Shown here: piece after piece, positions 15,090 through 25,755 of the stretch
How positions within the stretch are numbered: position 1 is the stretch's first letter
How the letters are laid out: each line of letters starts with the position of its first letter
Assembly: GCF_006007965.1 (NCBI RefSeq)
Contig: NZ_CP040748.1
Span: 2,542,001-2,606,000 of the forward strand
DNA: 64,000 nucleotides
Direction of reading: 5' to 3'
Origin: Nocardioides jishulii
GTDB taxonomy: Bacteria; Actinomycetota; Actinomycetes; Propionibacteriales; Nocardioidaceae
Made by a program: the position numbers and the translations under genes
Notes under the pieces: generated by a model
What the model was told of the DNA's origin: nothing
What the model saw: only the letters and a program-made list of their open reading frames with translations
Databases searched by the model: none

Positions 15090-16991
15090 ATGGTTCGACA
15101 CCTCCCTCGCCTGCGCACCTGGCTGCTGCTCGCCGTGGTGCTCCTGCTCGTCGGCGCAGCCGCCCTCGTGCCTCGGGGCGACACCGGCGAACAGCCGACC
15201 GCCGCGTTGAGCAGCGGCGAGCCGACGGTCCAGCCTCCGGGCACGACCTCGTTCCGCATCGCCTCGTTCAACCTGCTCGGCGCGGGCCACACCGACGGCA
15301 AGAATCCCAAGCGCAAGGGGTGGGCCAACTCGGCCCAGCGGCTGAAGTGGAGCCGCCAGATCCTCGACCAGCAGAAGGTCGACGTGGTGGGCTTCCAGGA
15401 GATGCACGCCAGCCAGGTGCAGCAGTGGCCCGTCAACAACCCCGACTTCGAGTCGTGGCCGTTGCACAAGTACTCCCACGCCGTCGGGCACAACACCATC
15501 TCGTGGCGCACCAGCGTCTTCAAGATGGTCAAGGCCAAGACGATCATGATTCCGTACTTCAACGGCGTCGAGCAGAGGATGCCCTACGTCCTGCTCGAGC
15601 ACATCGCGAGCGGACAGCGCATGTGGCTCTACAACGTGCACACCCCTGCCAACATCGGTGGCAACCACCAGAAGTGGCGCGACATCGGCTTCAAGCGCGC
15701 GATCGAGCTCGCCAACACGCTGCGCACCGAGGACCCGAACGTCCCGGTCTTCATGACCGGCGACATGAACGACCGTGAGAAGTTCTTCTGCCCCACCGCG
15801 GCGGGCACCGACCTCGTCGCCGCGAACGGGGGCTACGCCTCCGGCTCGACCTGCGTGCCCCCGAAGCCCATCCAGATCGACTGGATCATGGGCAGCCCGC
15901 CGGTCACCTTCACCGACTACGCCTCCGTGCGGACCCCGCTGGTCAAGAAGACCACCGACCACCCGGTGGTCGTGGCCACCGCCAACACCCCCTCCCGGGC
16001 CGTGCAGCAGAGCAGCATCTCCCGCGTCGTGGTGGTCACGGCCGAAGGCCTGCGCGCCTCCACGAGCAGCCAGATGGCCAAGCGCGGGGAGCTGCCCCAG
16101 GTCGCGACGCTGCGCGACTCCGGCAGCCACACCTTCAACGCGCGTACGGCCGTCGAGTCCGCCGCACCGCTGCCGAACCTGCTCTCGCTCCTCACCGGGC
16201 GCCCGGTCGCCAAGGCCAACGCCGGGCACGGGGTGAACAAGAACAAGTGGAAGGGCACCGTGCACCGCGCGTCCGGGCGCTACGTGCCCTCGGTCTTCGA
16301 CCGGGTCCACGACAGCGGTCGACGCACGGCGCTCTTCGCGAGCTCGTCGGTCGTCGCACCGATCAGGCTCTCGTACAACGCCAAGAACGGCGCCCTCGAC
16401 CCCTACGGCAAGAACAACGGTCGGCGCAAGATCGACGGCTACAAGATCGCGGGTTCGGACCGCAAGGCCGTCAAGGCCTTCCGCGACAGCAAGAAGCCGG
16501 CCGCCTACACCCACATCCACCTCAGCGCCCCGCGCGCCGCTGGCGAGAAGCACGGCTTCGGGTCGGCGAAGTACCGCAAGGCGGTCAGGCAGTTCGACCG
16601 CAACCTGGCGATGGTGCGTCGCACCATCAACACCGCCCCGGCCTACCGCGGCAAGACCCTGCTCGTCGTCACCGCCACCGGAGGCGGCGACAAGCGCTCG
16701 GGCACCGACCGCCTCGCACCCCAGACCTACAAGGTGCCGCTCTTCGTGACCGGTCCCGGCATCCCGGCCGGACAGTCGCTCTACACGATGAACCCCGCCT
16801 GGCTGTGGCCCGCAGGCGACCGCGTGGCCTACTCGCGCCGCCCGATCACCACGGGCGTCGTGGGCAACCTCTCGCTGGCGGCGCTGCGCCTGCCGGCGCT
16901 GGGCGGGTCGACCCTCAACCCCGCCCAGGACTTCAACGTCCTGCAGCTGCCCACCACGGCCTCCACCCCGAGCCCCGCACCCGCGCGCTGA
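15090..16991 (+). CDS. Exported EEP protein 2 fused to a degenerate alkaline-phosphatase-like domain
   Basis: 633 aa. A signal/anchor (about 8-29, WLLLAVVLLLVGAAALV) precedes an EEP domain (about 53-310) with RIASFNLLGAGHT, VVGFQEMH, NVHTPANIGGNH, GDMNDR and TTDHPVV, the full catalytic set, paralogous to the product of 10777-11973. The C-terminal half (about 325-620) has the outline of an alkaline phosphatase/sulfatase fold: VVVVTAEGLRAS, LPQVATLRDSG, LPNLLSLLTGR, LLVVTATGGGDK and KVPLFVTGPGIPAG. The nucleophile and metal positions are substituted, so this half is probably not catalytic. Start chosen at ATG 15090 with GGAAGG upstream; 15042 is an alternative. Confidence 0.82.
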   Translation: MVRHLPRLRTWLLLAVVLLLVGAAALVPRGDTGEQPTAALSSGEPTVQPPGTTSFRIASFNLLGAGHTDGKNPKRKGWANSAQRLKWSRQILDQQKVDVVGFQEMHASQVQQWPVNNPDFESWPLHKYSHAVGHNTISWRTSVFKMVKAKTIMIPYFNGVEQRMPYVLLEHIASGQRMWLYNVHTPANIGGNHQKWRDIGFKRAIELANTLRTEDPNVPVFMTGDMNDREKFFCPTAAGTDLVAANGGYASGSTCVPPKPIQIDWIMGSPPVTFTDYASVRTPLVKKTTDHPVVVATANTPSRAVQQSSISRVVVVTAEGLRASTSSQMAKRGELPQVATLRDSGSHTFNARTAVESAAPLPNLLSLLTGRPVAKANAGHGVNKNKWKGTVHRASGRYVPSVFDRVHDSGRRTALFASSSVVAPIRLSYNAKNGALDPYGKNNGRRKIDGYKIAGSDRKAVKAFRDSKKPAAYTHIHLSAPRAAGEKHGFGSAKYRKAVRQFDRNLAMVRRTINTAPAYRGKTLLVVTATGGGDKRSGTDRLAPQTYKVPLFVTGPGIPAGQSLYTMNPAWLWPAGDRVAYSRRPITTGVVGNLSLAALRLPALGGSTLNPAQDFNVLQLPTTASTPSPAPAR

Positions 16992-16998
16992 GTGCCGT

Positions 16999-17026
16999 GC
17001 GGCGGTCCGCGGGCGCGGGCCGCCGC
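16999..17026 (+). terminator. GC hairpin after EEP gene 2
   Basis: GCGGCGG (16999-17005) pairs with CCGCCGC (17020-17026) across a 14-base loop, 7 bases after the stop. Weak evidence in such GC-rich DNA. Confidence 0.35.
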
Positions 17027-17062
17027 CGGGCGTGCGTCCACGGCGCGGGCGCCGCCAGACGG

Positions 17063-17068
17063 TAGCCT
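17063..17068 (+). promoter_or_regulatory. -10 element (TAGCCT), leaderless PRC/MgtE-N gene
   Basis: TANNNT hexamer 7 bases before the GTG at 17076; decides this start over upstream in-frame codons. Confidence 0.5.
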
Positions 17069-17075
17069 GTGGCGC

Positions 17076-18338
17076 GTGAGCAGCTCCCCCAACCGTGTCT
17101 TCGCGGCGCGACTCGTCGGTCTGCCTGTGTTCGACCCTCGTGGCGACCAGGTGGGCAAGGTGCGCGACGTCGTCGTGGCGTTGAGGTCGGAGTACTCCCA
17201 GCCCCGTGTGCTCGGACTGGTCGCCGAAGTCTTCGGCCGCCGCCGGATCTTCGTGCCCATGACGCGGGTCACCGCCATCGAGGGCGGCCAGGTGCACACC
17301 ACCGGACTGCTCAACATGCGTCGCTTCGAGCTGCGCCAGGCAGAGACCCTGATCGTCGGCCAGATGCTCGACCGACAGGTCACGATCCGCCCCACCGGCA
17401 TCACCGGCACCGTCTACGACATCGGCCTGGAGCAGGCCCGCAACCGCGACTGGGTGGTCTCGCGAGTCGCCATCCAGGAGCCGGGCAAGGGGCTGCGCCG
17501 ACGCGGCCAGACCCACATCGTCGAGTGGCGCGACATCGAGGGCCTCACCCGCCGTGAGGACACCCAGGGCGCCACGCACCTGCTCGCCGCGCTGAGCGAC
17601 CTGCGTCCGGCCGACGCGGCCGCGGTGATCCACGACCTGCCGCGCGAACGGCGTACGGCCGTCGTCGCCGGCCTCAACGACGAACGCCTCGCCGACGTGC
17701 TGGAGGAGCTCCCGGAGGAGGACCAGGTCGAGATCCTGCAGCTCCTCGACACCGAGCGTGCCGCCGACATCCTCGAGGAGATGTCGCCCGACGACGCCGC
17801 CGACCTCATCGCCGAGCTGAGCCCCGAGACCGCGGCGACGCTGCTCGCGGCCATGGAGCCCAACGAGGCCGAGGACGTGCGGCGACTCATGTCGTACGCC
17901 GAGAAGACCGCCGGCGCCATGATGACGCCGGAACCGGTGATCCTCTCCCCCGACGCCACGGTGGCCGACGCGCTCGCCCACGTGCGCAACCCGGACCTGA
18001 CCCCGTCGCTGGCCGCCCTCGTCTACATCTGCCGCCAGCCCCTGGAGACGCCGACGGGCCGCCTCCTCGGCGCCGCCCACATCCAGCGGCTGCTGCGCGA
18101 GCCCCCCTCCACCCTCGTCGCGGCCGCGCTGGACGAGTCGATGGACCCGCTGCGCCCCGACGCCACCATCGACCAGGTCGCCGCCCACCTGGCCACCTAC
18201 AACCTCGTGGCCGCCCCGGTGGTCGACGAGGACGGTCGCCTGCTGGGCGCCGTCACGGTGGACGACCTGCTCGACCACATGCTGCCCGACGGCTGGCGTG
18301 ACCACGCGCCGCGACGGACCGCGGGAGGCATGCCGTGA
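17076..18338 (+). CDS. Soluble PRC-barrel / MgtE N-domain / CBS protein
   Basis: 420 aa without transmembrane segments. Residues about 1-150 hold PRC-barrel-like units (LPVFDPRGDQVGKVRDVVV; RPTGITGTVYDIGL). About 165-285 are MgtE intracellular N-domain helices with repeats (ADVLEELPEEDQVEIL, ADILEEMSPDDAADLI). About 290-410 are a CBS pair (MMTPEPVILSPDATVADAL; VDEDGRLLGAVTVDDLLDHML). MgtE channels use these domains as Mg2+/nucleotide sensors, but here the channel is absent, so a sensor or adaptor role is likely. It overlaps the DUF1003 membrane-protein gene by 4 bp; the pair resembles the Rv1232c neighbourhood, so the two probably form one membrane system. Confidence 0.88.
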   Translation: MSSSPNRVFAARLVGLPVFDPRGDQVGKVRDVVVALRSEYSQPRVLGLVAEVFGRRRIFVPMTRVTAIEGGQVHTTGLLNMRRFELRQAETLIVGQMLDRQVTIRPTGITGTVYDIGLEQARNRDWVVSRVAIQEPGKGLRRRGQTHIVEWRDIEGLTRREDTQGATHLLAALSDLRPADAAAVIHDLPRERRTAVVAGLNDERLADVLEELPEEDQVEILQLLDTERAADILEEMSPDDAADLIAELSPETAATLLAAMEPNEAEDVRRLMSYAEKTAGAMMTPEPVILSPDATVADALAHVRNPDLTPSLAALVYICRQPLETPTGRLLGAAHIQRLLREPPSTLVAAALDESMDPLRPDATIDQVAAHLATYNLVAAPVVDEDGRLLGAVTVDDLLDHMLPDGWRDHAPRRTAGGMP

Positions 18339-18853
18339 GCGACGCGCGCGACCGCCTGGACCAGCCCCGGGAGGTGCGCCGCTCCCTGCGCCGCCACCGG
18401 GGCGACGACGACCGCTTCGGGGTCTTCGCCGAGCGCTTCGCCCGGTTCATGGGCACGGCGCGGTTCCTGGCCTGGATGACCGCCTTCGTCGTCGTCTGGA
18501 TCGGTTGGAACTTCCTCGCGCCGGTGGACCTGCGCTTCGACCGCTACCCGTTCATGTACCTGACGCTCATCCTGAGCCTCCAGGCCTCGTACGCCGCGCC
18601 GCTCATCCTGCTGGCGCAGAATCGGCAGGAGCAGCGCGACAAGGTGATCGCCGAGCAGGACCGTCAGGCGAACGCCCGCGGCCACGCCGACATGGAGTTC
18701 CTGGCCCGTGAGGTGGCGTCGCTGCGGATGACGGCCGGAGAGATGGCCAGCCGTGACTTCATCCGCTCGGAGCTGCGCGGCCTGCGTGACGACATCGAGG
18801 ACCTCACGCGTCCAGAGCCCGAGCAGGTCCGCGAGGGACGTCCGGAATCGTGA
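18335..18853 (+). CDS. DUF1003 membrane protein
   Basis: 172 aa with two transmembrane helices (about 43-62 ARFLAWMTAFVVVWIGWNFL, and 76-97 MYLTLILSLQASYAAPLILLA), the ALI-L-AQNRQEQRD segment typical of DUF1003, and a charged C-terminal helix. Function unknown; the family is often beside MgtE-N/CBS proteins, as here, where the GTG start overlaps the upstream stop (GTGA). Translational coupling and complex formation are likely. Confidence 0.87.
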   Translation: MSDARDRLDQPREVRRSLRRHRGDDDRFGVFAERFARFMGTARFLAWMTAFVVVWIGWNFLAPVDLRFDRYPFMYLTLILSLQASYAAPLILLAQNRQEQRDKVIAEQDRQANARGHADMEFLAREVASLRMTAGEMASRDFIRSELRGLRDDIEDLTRPEPEQVREGRPES

Positions 18854-18870
18854 CACCAGGGGTCGACTCG

Positions 18871-18876
18871 TAGAAT
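18871..18876 (+). promoter_or_regulatory. -10 element (TAGAAT) for mrp
   Basis: TANNNT hexamer 8 bases before the ATG at 18885, so the mRNA would be leaderless or nearly so. It lies in the 31-bp gap after the DUF1003 gene. Confidence 0.45.
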
Positions 18877-18884
18877 CGGTCCAC

Positions 18885-20048
18885 ATGAGCACCCCCACCC
18901 TCGAGCAGGTCAACTCCGCACTCGCCGGAGTCAACGACCCCGAGATCAAGCGCCCCATCACCGAGCTCGGCATGGTGGACGACGTGGTGATCACCGATGC
19001 CGGCGTGGTCAACGTCAAGGTCCTCCTGACCGTGGCCGGGTGCCCCCTCAAGGACACGATCAACCGCGACGTCACCGCTGCCGTCACCGCCGTCCCCGGC
19101 GTGACCGGCGTGGAGCTCGAGCTGGGCGTCATGACGCCGGAGCAGCGCGCCGCCCTGGGTGAGACGCTGCGCGGCGGCCAGGCCCAGCGCGAGATCCCGT
19201 TCGGCCAGCCCGGCAACCTGACCAAGGTCTACGCCATCGCCAGCGGCAAGGGTGGTGTCGGCAAGTCGTCGGTCACCGTCAACCTGGCCCTCGCGCTCGC
19301 TGCCCAGGGCATGAAGGTCGGCATCGTCGACGCCGACATCTACGGCCACTCGGTGCCCGCGATGCTCGGGGTGGCCGACACCCGACCCACCCAGGTCGAC
19401 GACCTGATCATGCCCGTCCCCACGGCCTCGGGCGTCTCGGTCATCTCGATCGGCATGCTCAAGCCCCGCCGCGACCAGGTGGTCGCGTGGCGCGGACCCA
19501 TGCTCGACCGGGCGCTGGTGCAGATGCTCGCCGACGTCTTCTGGGGCGACCTCGACGTCCTGCTCCTCGACCTGCCGCCGGGCACCGGCGACGTCGCCAT
19601 CTCGCTCGGCCAGCACCTGCCGAGCGCGGAGGTCATCGTGGTCACCACGCCACAGGAGGCCGCTGCCGAGGTCGCCGAGCGCGCCGGCACGATGGCCTCG
19701 ATGATGCACCAGCGCGTCATCGGCGTCGTGGAGAACATGGCCTACCTCCCCTGCCCCCACTGCGAGGCGGAGGGCAAGGAGCACAAGCTGGAGATCTTCG
19801 GCTCCGGCGGTGGCGAGCGGGTCGCCCGAACCCTGTCGCAGCGCTTCGGTTACGACGTGAAGGTGCTCGGCTCGCTGCCGATCGACGTCAGCCTGCGTGA
19901 GGGCGGCGACGACGGCAAGCCCGTCGTGGAGTCGAACCCGACCTCTCCGGCCGCCGAAGTGATCCACCGGATCGCCCGCGACCTCAGCGGACGTGGCCGA
20001 GGACTGGCTGGAATGCAGCTGGGATTGACACCGACGAGTAAGTTCTGA
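18885..20048 (+). CDS. mrp: Mrp/ApbC iron-sulfur cluster carrier ATPase
   Basis: 387-aa P-loop protein that carries and transfers Fe-S clusters. N-terminal MIP18/DUF59 domain (about 5-90, VNDPEIKRPITELGMVDDV), then Walker A IASGKGGVGKSSVTVNLA (about residue 117), VGIVDADIYGHSVP, Walker B LLLDLPPGTGD, and C-P-C-P-H-C in MAYLPCPHCEA, which provides the CxxC used for the shared cluster. Length is typical of actinobacterial Mrp (Rv1229c). tatB follows after 3 bp. Confidence 0.94.
   Translation: MSTPTLEQVNSALAGVNDPEIKRPITELGMVDDVVITDAGVVNVKVLLTVAGCPLKDTINRDVTAAVTAVPGVTGVELELGVMTPEQRAALGETLRGGQAQREIPFGQPGNLTKVYAIASGKGGVGKSSVTVNLALALAAQGMKVGIVDADIYGHSVPAMLGVADTRPTQVDDLIMPVPTASGVSVISIGMLKPRRDQVVAWRGPMLDRALVQMLADVFWGDLDVLLLDLPPGTGDVAISLGQHLPSAEVIVVTTPQEAAAEVAERAGTMASMMHQRVIGVVENMAYLPCPHCEAEGKEHKLEIFGSGGGERVARTLSQRFGYDVKVLGSLPIDVSLREGGDDGKPVVESNPTSPAAEVIHRIARDLSGRGRGLAGMQLGLTPTSKF
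20039..20044 (+). promoter_or_regulatory. Candidate internal -10 (TAAGTT) for tatB
   Basis: TANNNT hexamer inside the last codons of mrp, 7 bases before the tatB ATG. It could make tatB leaderless and independent of mrp; co-transcription is equally possible. Confidence 0.35.
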
Positions 20049-20051
20049 CCC

Positions 20052-20381
20052 ATGTTCGGAATGGGGCTGACAGAGCTGGCTGTCATCGCACTGGTCGCCG
20101 TGATGGTCTTCGGCCCTGACCGCCTGCCTGAACTGGCGAAGCAGGCGGGCCAGATGGTCAAGAAGGGCCGTCAGATGGCCAACGCGGCCCGGGACGAGCT
20201 CCGCGAGGAGCTCGGTCCGGAGTACGCCGACCTCCAGCTCCGCGACCTGGACCCGCGCGCCCTCGTGCGCAAGCACATCTCCGACGTGCTGGCCGAGGAC
20301 GACGAGGTCGCTCCGGCCAGCGCAGCGACGGCTCGCCTCCCGAAGGGCCAGACCCCACCCTTCGACGTCGACGCCACCTGA
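20052..20381 (+). CDS. tatB: Sec-independent translocase subunit TatB
   Basis: 109 aa. One N-terminal transmembrane helix (LTELAVIALVAVMVFGP, about 6-22) followed by the invariant F-G-P hinge, an amphipathic helix (DRLPELAKQAGQMVKKGRQM) and an acidic soluble tail. TatB with TatC binds twin-arginine signal peptides. tatA and tatC are not in the window. The N-terminal MFGMGLTELAVIALVAVMVFGPDRLPE pattern is diagnostic for actinobacterial TatB. It follows mrp and converges with the unknown gene at 20409. Confidence 0.92.
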   Translation: MFGMGLTELAVIALVAVMVFGPDRLPELAKQAGQMVKKGRQMANAARDELREELGPEYADLQLRDLDPRALVRKHISDVLAEDDEVAPASAATARLPKGQTPPFDVDAT

Positions 20382-20412
20382 CCCGCACCAGCCTGACCGC
20401 GAGCCGGGTCAG
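20378..20412. terminator. Inverted repeat spanning two convergent stop codons
   Basis: CTGACCCG (20378-20385) pairs with CGGGTCAG (20405-20412), 8-bp stem and 19-base loop. It includes the stop codons of tatB and of the convergent gene. Confidence 0.45.
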
Positions 20413-20966
20413 ACCACGCCCGAGCGGTCCTCGGTGCGCACTGCCCCGACGGCCTCCAGCGCCACCAGGGTGACGGCGTCCGGCCCTTCTCCGAGCTCGA
20501 CGAAGTCACCACCCACGCGCCTCAGCACGCCCTGGAGCGTGCTGCCGTCGACCAGGTGGACGGTGCACTCGAGGCGGTCGTCCGCGATCCGACGCAGTGG
20601 CGACCCCAGACCGACGGTGTCGATCCTGCTCCACGCCAGCCGTGGCAGGGCGCGCTCCGAGAGTCCCTGGGCCCACAGCAGGGCGACGGAGCGCACGGTC
20701 CATCGCACCTGCGCTGCCGTCACCTGGCACCACTGGTCGCCCACGCGCCTGAGCTGGCCACGAACCGGTCCGACTCCCCGGAGTCCCAGGACCACCTCGT
20801 GGCCCACCGATGCCATGAGACGGCCCTCGAGCAGGACCGCCTGGTACTCAGCCCGACTCCGGTCGGCCACCTCGGCCGCCCTCTCCAGGTGGTGGAGCGT
20901 CTCCGCGTGCGCCTCCAGATCCTCCAGGACCTCGAACATCGCCCGCTCGGAGGAGTCCTCGCTCAC
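20409..20966 (-). CDS. Unknown protein with two Sm-like repeats
   Basis: 185 aa, not recognised as a named family. An N-terminal helical part (EVLEDLEAHAETLHHLERAAEVADRS) is followed by two related beta segments: VRGQLRRVGDQWCQV and LQGVLRRVGGDFVELGEG share the G-x-LRRVG-x-x pattern of an Sm-like or SH3-like barrel, suggesting internal duplication. No membrane segment. GTG start at 20966 overlaps the stop of the upstream small membrane-protein gene (GTGA), so the two are coupled. Whether it binds RNA is open. Confidence 0.75.
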   Translation of the reverse strand: MSEDSSERAMFEVLEDLEAHAETLHHLERAAEVADRSRAEYQAVLLEGRLMASVGHEVVLGLRGVGPVRGQLRRVGDQWCQVTAAQVRWTVRSVALLWAQGLSERALPRLAWSRIDTVGLGSPLRRIADDRLECTVHLVDGSTLQGVLRRVGGDFVELGEGPDAVTLVALEAVGAVRTEDRSGVV

Positions 20967-21157
20967 GACGGCCGGCCCCGGCGTCGCGGCTCGCGAGCCC
21001 GCACCCGCAGCACGAGCACCGTCCAGAGGGCCAGGGCGACGGTGGCGCCGCACCACCCCGCGACGGCCCACCAGCTCGTCCCCGCGGAGGCGACCATCAC
21101 CAGCACGACGACCGCGGCCGCCGTCGCGACGTGGATCCACTGCACCTGCTCGGACAT
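20963..21157 (-). CDS. Small two-helix membrane protein, unknown
   Basis: 64 aa starting MSEQVQWIHVATAAAVVVLV. Two hydrophobic helices (about 8-27 and 30-50) end in a basic tail REPRRRGRPS, so it is a small inner-membrane protein with a cytoplasmic C-terminus. GAGGAG lies upstream of the ATG. Translationally coupled to the Sm-like-repeat protein gene downstream. No homolog recognised. Confidence 0.7.
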   Translation of the reverse strand: MSEQVQWIHVATAAAVVVLVMVASAGTSWWAVAGWCGATVALALWTVLVLRVRAREPRRRGRPS

Positions 21158-21392
21158 GGCGTTCCTCCTCACCCCCACGCCCACGGCGGACGTGGCCCCA
21201 GCCAACTGGGGTGCGGGAGCCTCGTGCAACCTCCCACGCTCCTCGACCCCCCGGTGGCGACGGTTCCCCCAAGTGGGGGACGTGAGGGCCCGGGCGGGCC
21301 GATGTCCCTCGCGATGCCCGGAAATGGGGATGGGCAAAGAACGCCTATCGCCGCTTAGATGAGGCAAACAGACACAAACGAAAGGGTCTGGG

Positions 21393-22286
21393 ATGTCTCG
21401 GAGCATCGATGCCCTGCGCGGCACCGCCCCCGCTGCCCCCGTCTGGCGCTGCCTGCTCGTCTGGGTCGCGGCCACCGTCGTGCTGGCCGCGGGCACCCTC
21501 CTGGGGCTGGAGAGCGCCGCGGCGCTGGCCGACACCCCTTCAGGCCGCCCGTTCGACGTGCTCGTGGTCGACCTGGCAGGTGCGCTGGCCGCCCTGGTGT
21601 GCCCCTGGCTGTGGGTGCTGACGAGCGTCACCGTCGTCGACGCCCTCCGGGGCCGCGTCCGCGGTGAGGCAGGCTGGTGGCGACGGGCGACGCTGGTCGC
21701 CTGTGGCTGCCTGGCCACCGTCACCCTGGGCACCACCTCCCACGCGGCGTCCGCACCGATGGACTCCGCCCCCACAACCGACACTGCCGGCTCGACTGGG
21801 TCAACCGGGTCAGCCGGAGCGCTCCAGGGGCTCCCCTACCCCGACCGGCCGGTGTCGGGGCCCGACACCGGGCTGCCGTCGCCGGTGGCGCCCACGAGCA
21901 CCAGCCCGACGACGTCAGCGCCTGCCCCCGCGACGCCTCCCGCGGGGGAGGACGTCGCGGCACCTGAGGCACCCGACGCACCCGGGGCGTCTGCAGGCAC
22001 CACCGGGTCGGCTGCGACCCCCCACGACCCCGAGGGCGGCGCCTCCCGCTCGGGCGACCGCTCCGACGCCCACGTCGTACGCAGCGGCGACACGCTGTGG
22101 GCCATCGCGCGGGCCCGGCTCGCGGCTGCGGACTCCCCGACGAGCGACGCGGAGGTGTCGAGAGCCGTCACCGCGCTGCACCTCGCCAACCATGAGGTCG
22201 TGGGCGGCGACCCGGACGTGATCCTGCCTGGCCAACGGCTCGCCCTGGACCTTCCTGACCCCACCCACCGAGAGGACGCACGATGA
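21393..22286 (+). CDS. LysM-domain membrane protein
   Basis: 297 aa. Three hydrophobic segments (about 19-40, 56-80 and 95-118) precede a long Pro/Thr/Ser/Ala-rich extracytoplasmic linker, then a single C-terminal LysM (about 225-287: HVVRSGDTLWAIARARL to VILPGQRLAL). LysM binds N-acetylglucosamine polymers such as peptidoglycan. ATG preceded by AAAGGG. It overlaps the Rv3235-family gene by 4 bp. The 235-bp region upstream has small GC hairpins and an A-rich leader, but no promoter I can assign. Confidence 0.85.
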   Translation: MSRSIDALRGTAPAAPVWRCLLVWVAATVVLAAGTLLGLESAAALADTPSGRPFDVLVVDLAGALAALVCPWLWVLTSVTVVDALRGRVRGEAGWWRRATLVACGCLATVTLGTTSHAASAPMDSAPTTDTAGSTGSTGSAGALQGLPYPDRPVSGPDTGLPSPVAPTSTSPTTSAPAPATPPAGEDVAAPEAPDAPGASAGTTGSAATPHDPEGGASRSGDRSDAHVVRSGDTLWAIARARLAAADSPTSDAEVSRAVTALHLANHEVVGGDPDVILPGQRLALDLPDPTHREDAR

Positions 22287-22813
22287 GCAGCACCCCGACC
22301 CCGATCGACCGGCGCACCCCGCACCGTCCGGTGCACTTCGCGCCCACCCCCACGCTGGTCCAGGGCTCGCTGGCCCTCGACCTCACGCCCTGCCTCGACC
22401 CGCCCCGCCCGGAGGCGCGGCCGGGGCGCGCGGGCTGCGACCTCGTCCGGGTGCCCGACGCGCTGCGCCACGACCTGGAGAGGTGGGTCGAGCGCTACGC
22501 CCAGGCCGCGGTCGAGATCGTCGCCGGCGACCGGCCGGCGTCCCAGCTGCTGCGCTGGAACCGCGCCGACGTGCACCAGGACCTCGTACGACGTGCTGTC
22601 CTGGTCGCCCACGCGGGTCGCCGGGAGCCGGGCCAGGGCCGTCCTGCGGGCGCCACCCGGGCACGTGTGCACGGCGTACGGCTCAGCTTCCTCTCCCCCA
22701 CGACGGTCGAAGCGGCCGTCCACCTCAAGCACGGCGCAAGGTCGCGTGCGGTGGCCGGCCGCTTCGAGGTCCACCGCGGACGGTGGATCTGCACGGCGCT
22801 GGAGTTCTGCTGA
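22283..22813 (+). CDS. Rv3235-family protein (DUF6459-like)
   Basis: 176 aa. Pro-rich N-terminus, then a compact domain: VERYAQAAVEIVAGDRPASQLLRW (about 66-90), RVHGVRLSFLSPTTVEAAVHLKHGARSRAVAGRFE and a terminal GRWICTALEFC. This order (VEVLAGRRP-x-QLxRW ... RARA-A-R-E ... GRWxCTALE) matches what I recall of the Rv3235 family near secA in actinobacteria. Function unknown; the fold resembles small nuclear-transport-factor-like domains. ATGA overlap with the LysM gene points to one operon. Converges with secA, 18 bp apart. Confidence 0.78.
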   Translation: MSSTPTPIDRRTPHRPVHFAPTPTLVQGSLALDLTPCLDPPRPEARPGRAGCDLVRVPDALRHDLERWVERYAQAAVEIVAGDRPASQLLRWNRADVHQDLVRRAVLVAHAGRREPGQGRPAGATRARVHGVRLSFLSPTTVEAAVHLKHGARSRAVAGRFEVHRGRWICTALEFC

Positions 22814-22831
22814 ACCCGCTGTCGGTGCGGG

Positions 22832-25639
<2,808 letters not shown>

Positions 25640-25698
25640 GGGGTTGAACTCCTGGTGCAGATCGGAAGAGGCGCGGCACGGTCCGAGGACCGTCCGCC

Positions 25699-25704
25699 AT
25701 GCTA
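25699..25704 (-). promoter_or_regulatory. Candidate secA -10 (TAGCAT)
   Basis: TAGCAT on the minus strand in the secA/YcaQ-like gap, predicting a start near 25692 and a leader of about 53 nt. No good -35 hexamer seen at the right distance. Confidence 0.35.
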
Positions 25705-25755
25705 CCCACCACACGTGAGACGTGGAGACGCACGCGCACAGTGGTCACGCAGTGT

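Noticed and set aside
15006..18305. 1,099-codon open frame on the minus strand
   Set aside because: It runs antisense to the EEP/AP-fold and MgtE-N genes; it is a by-product of the GC-rich codon pattern and has low-complexity composition with no domain.
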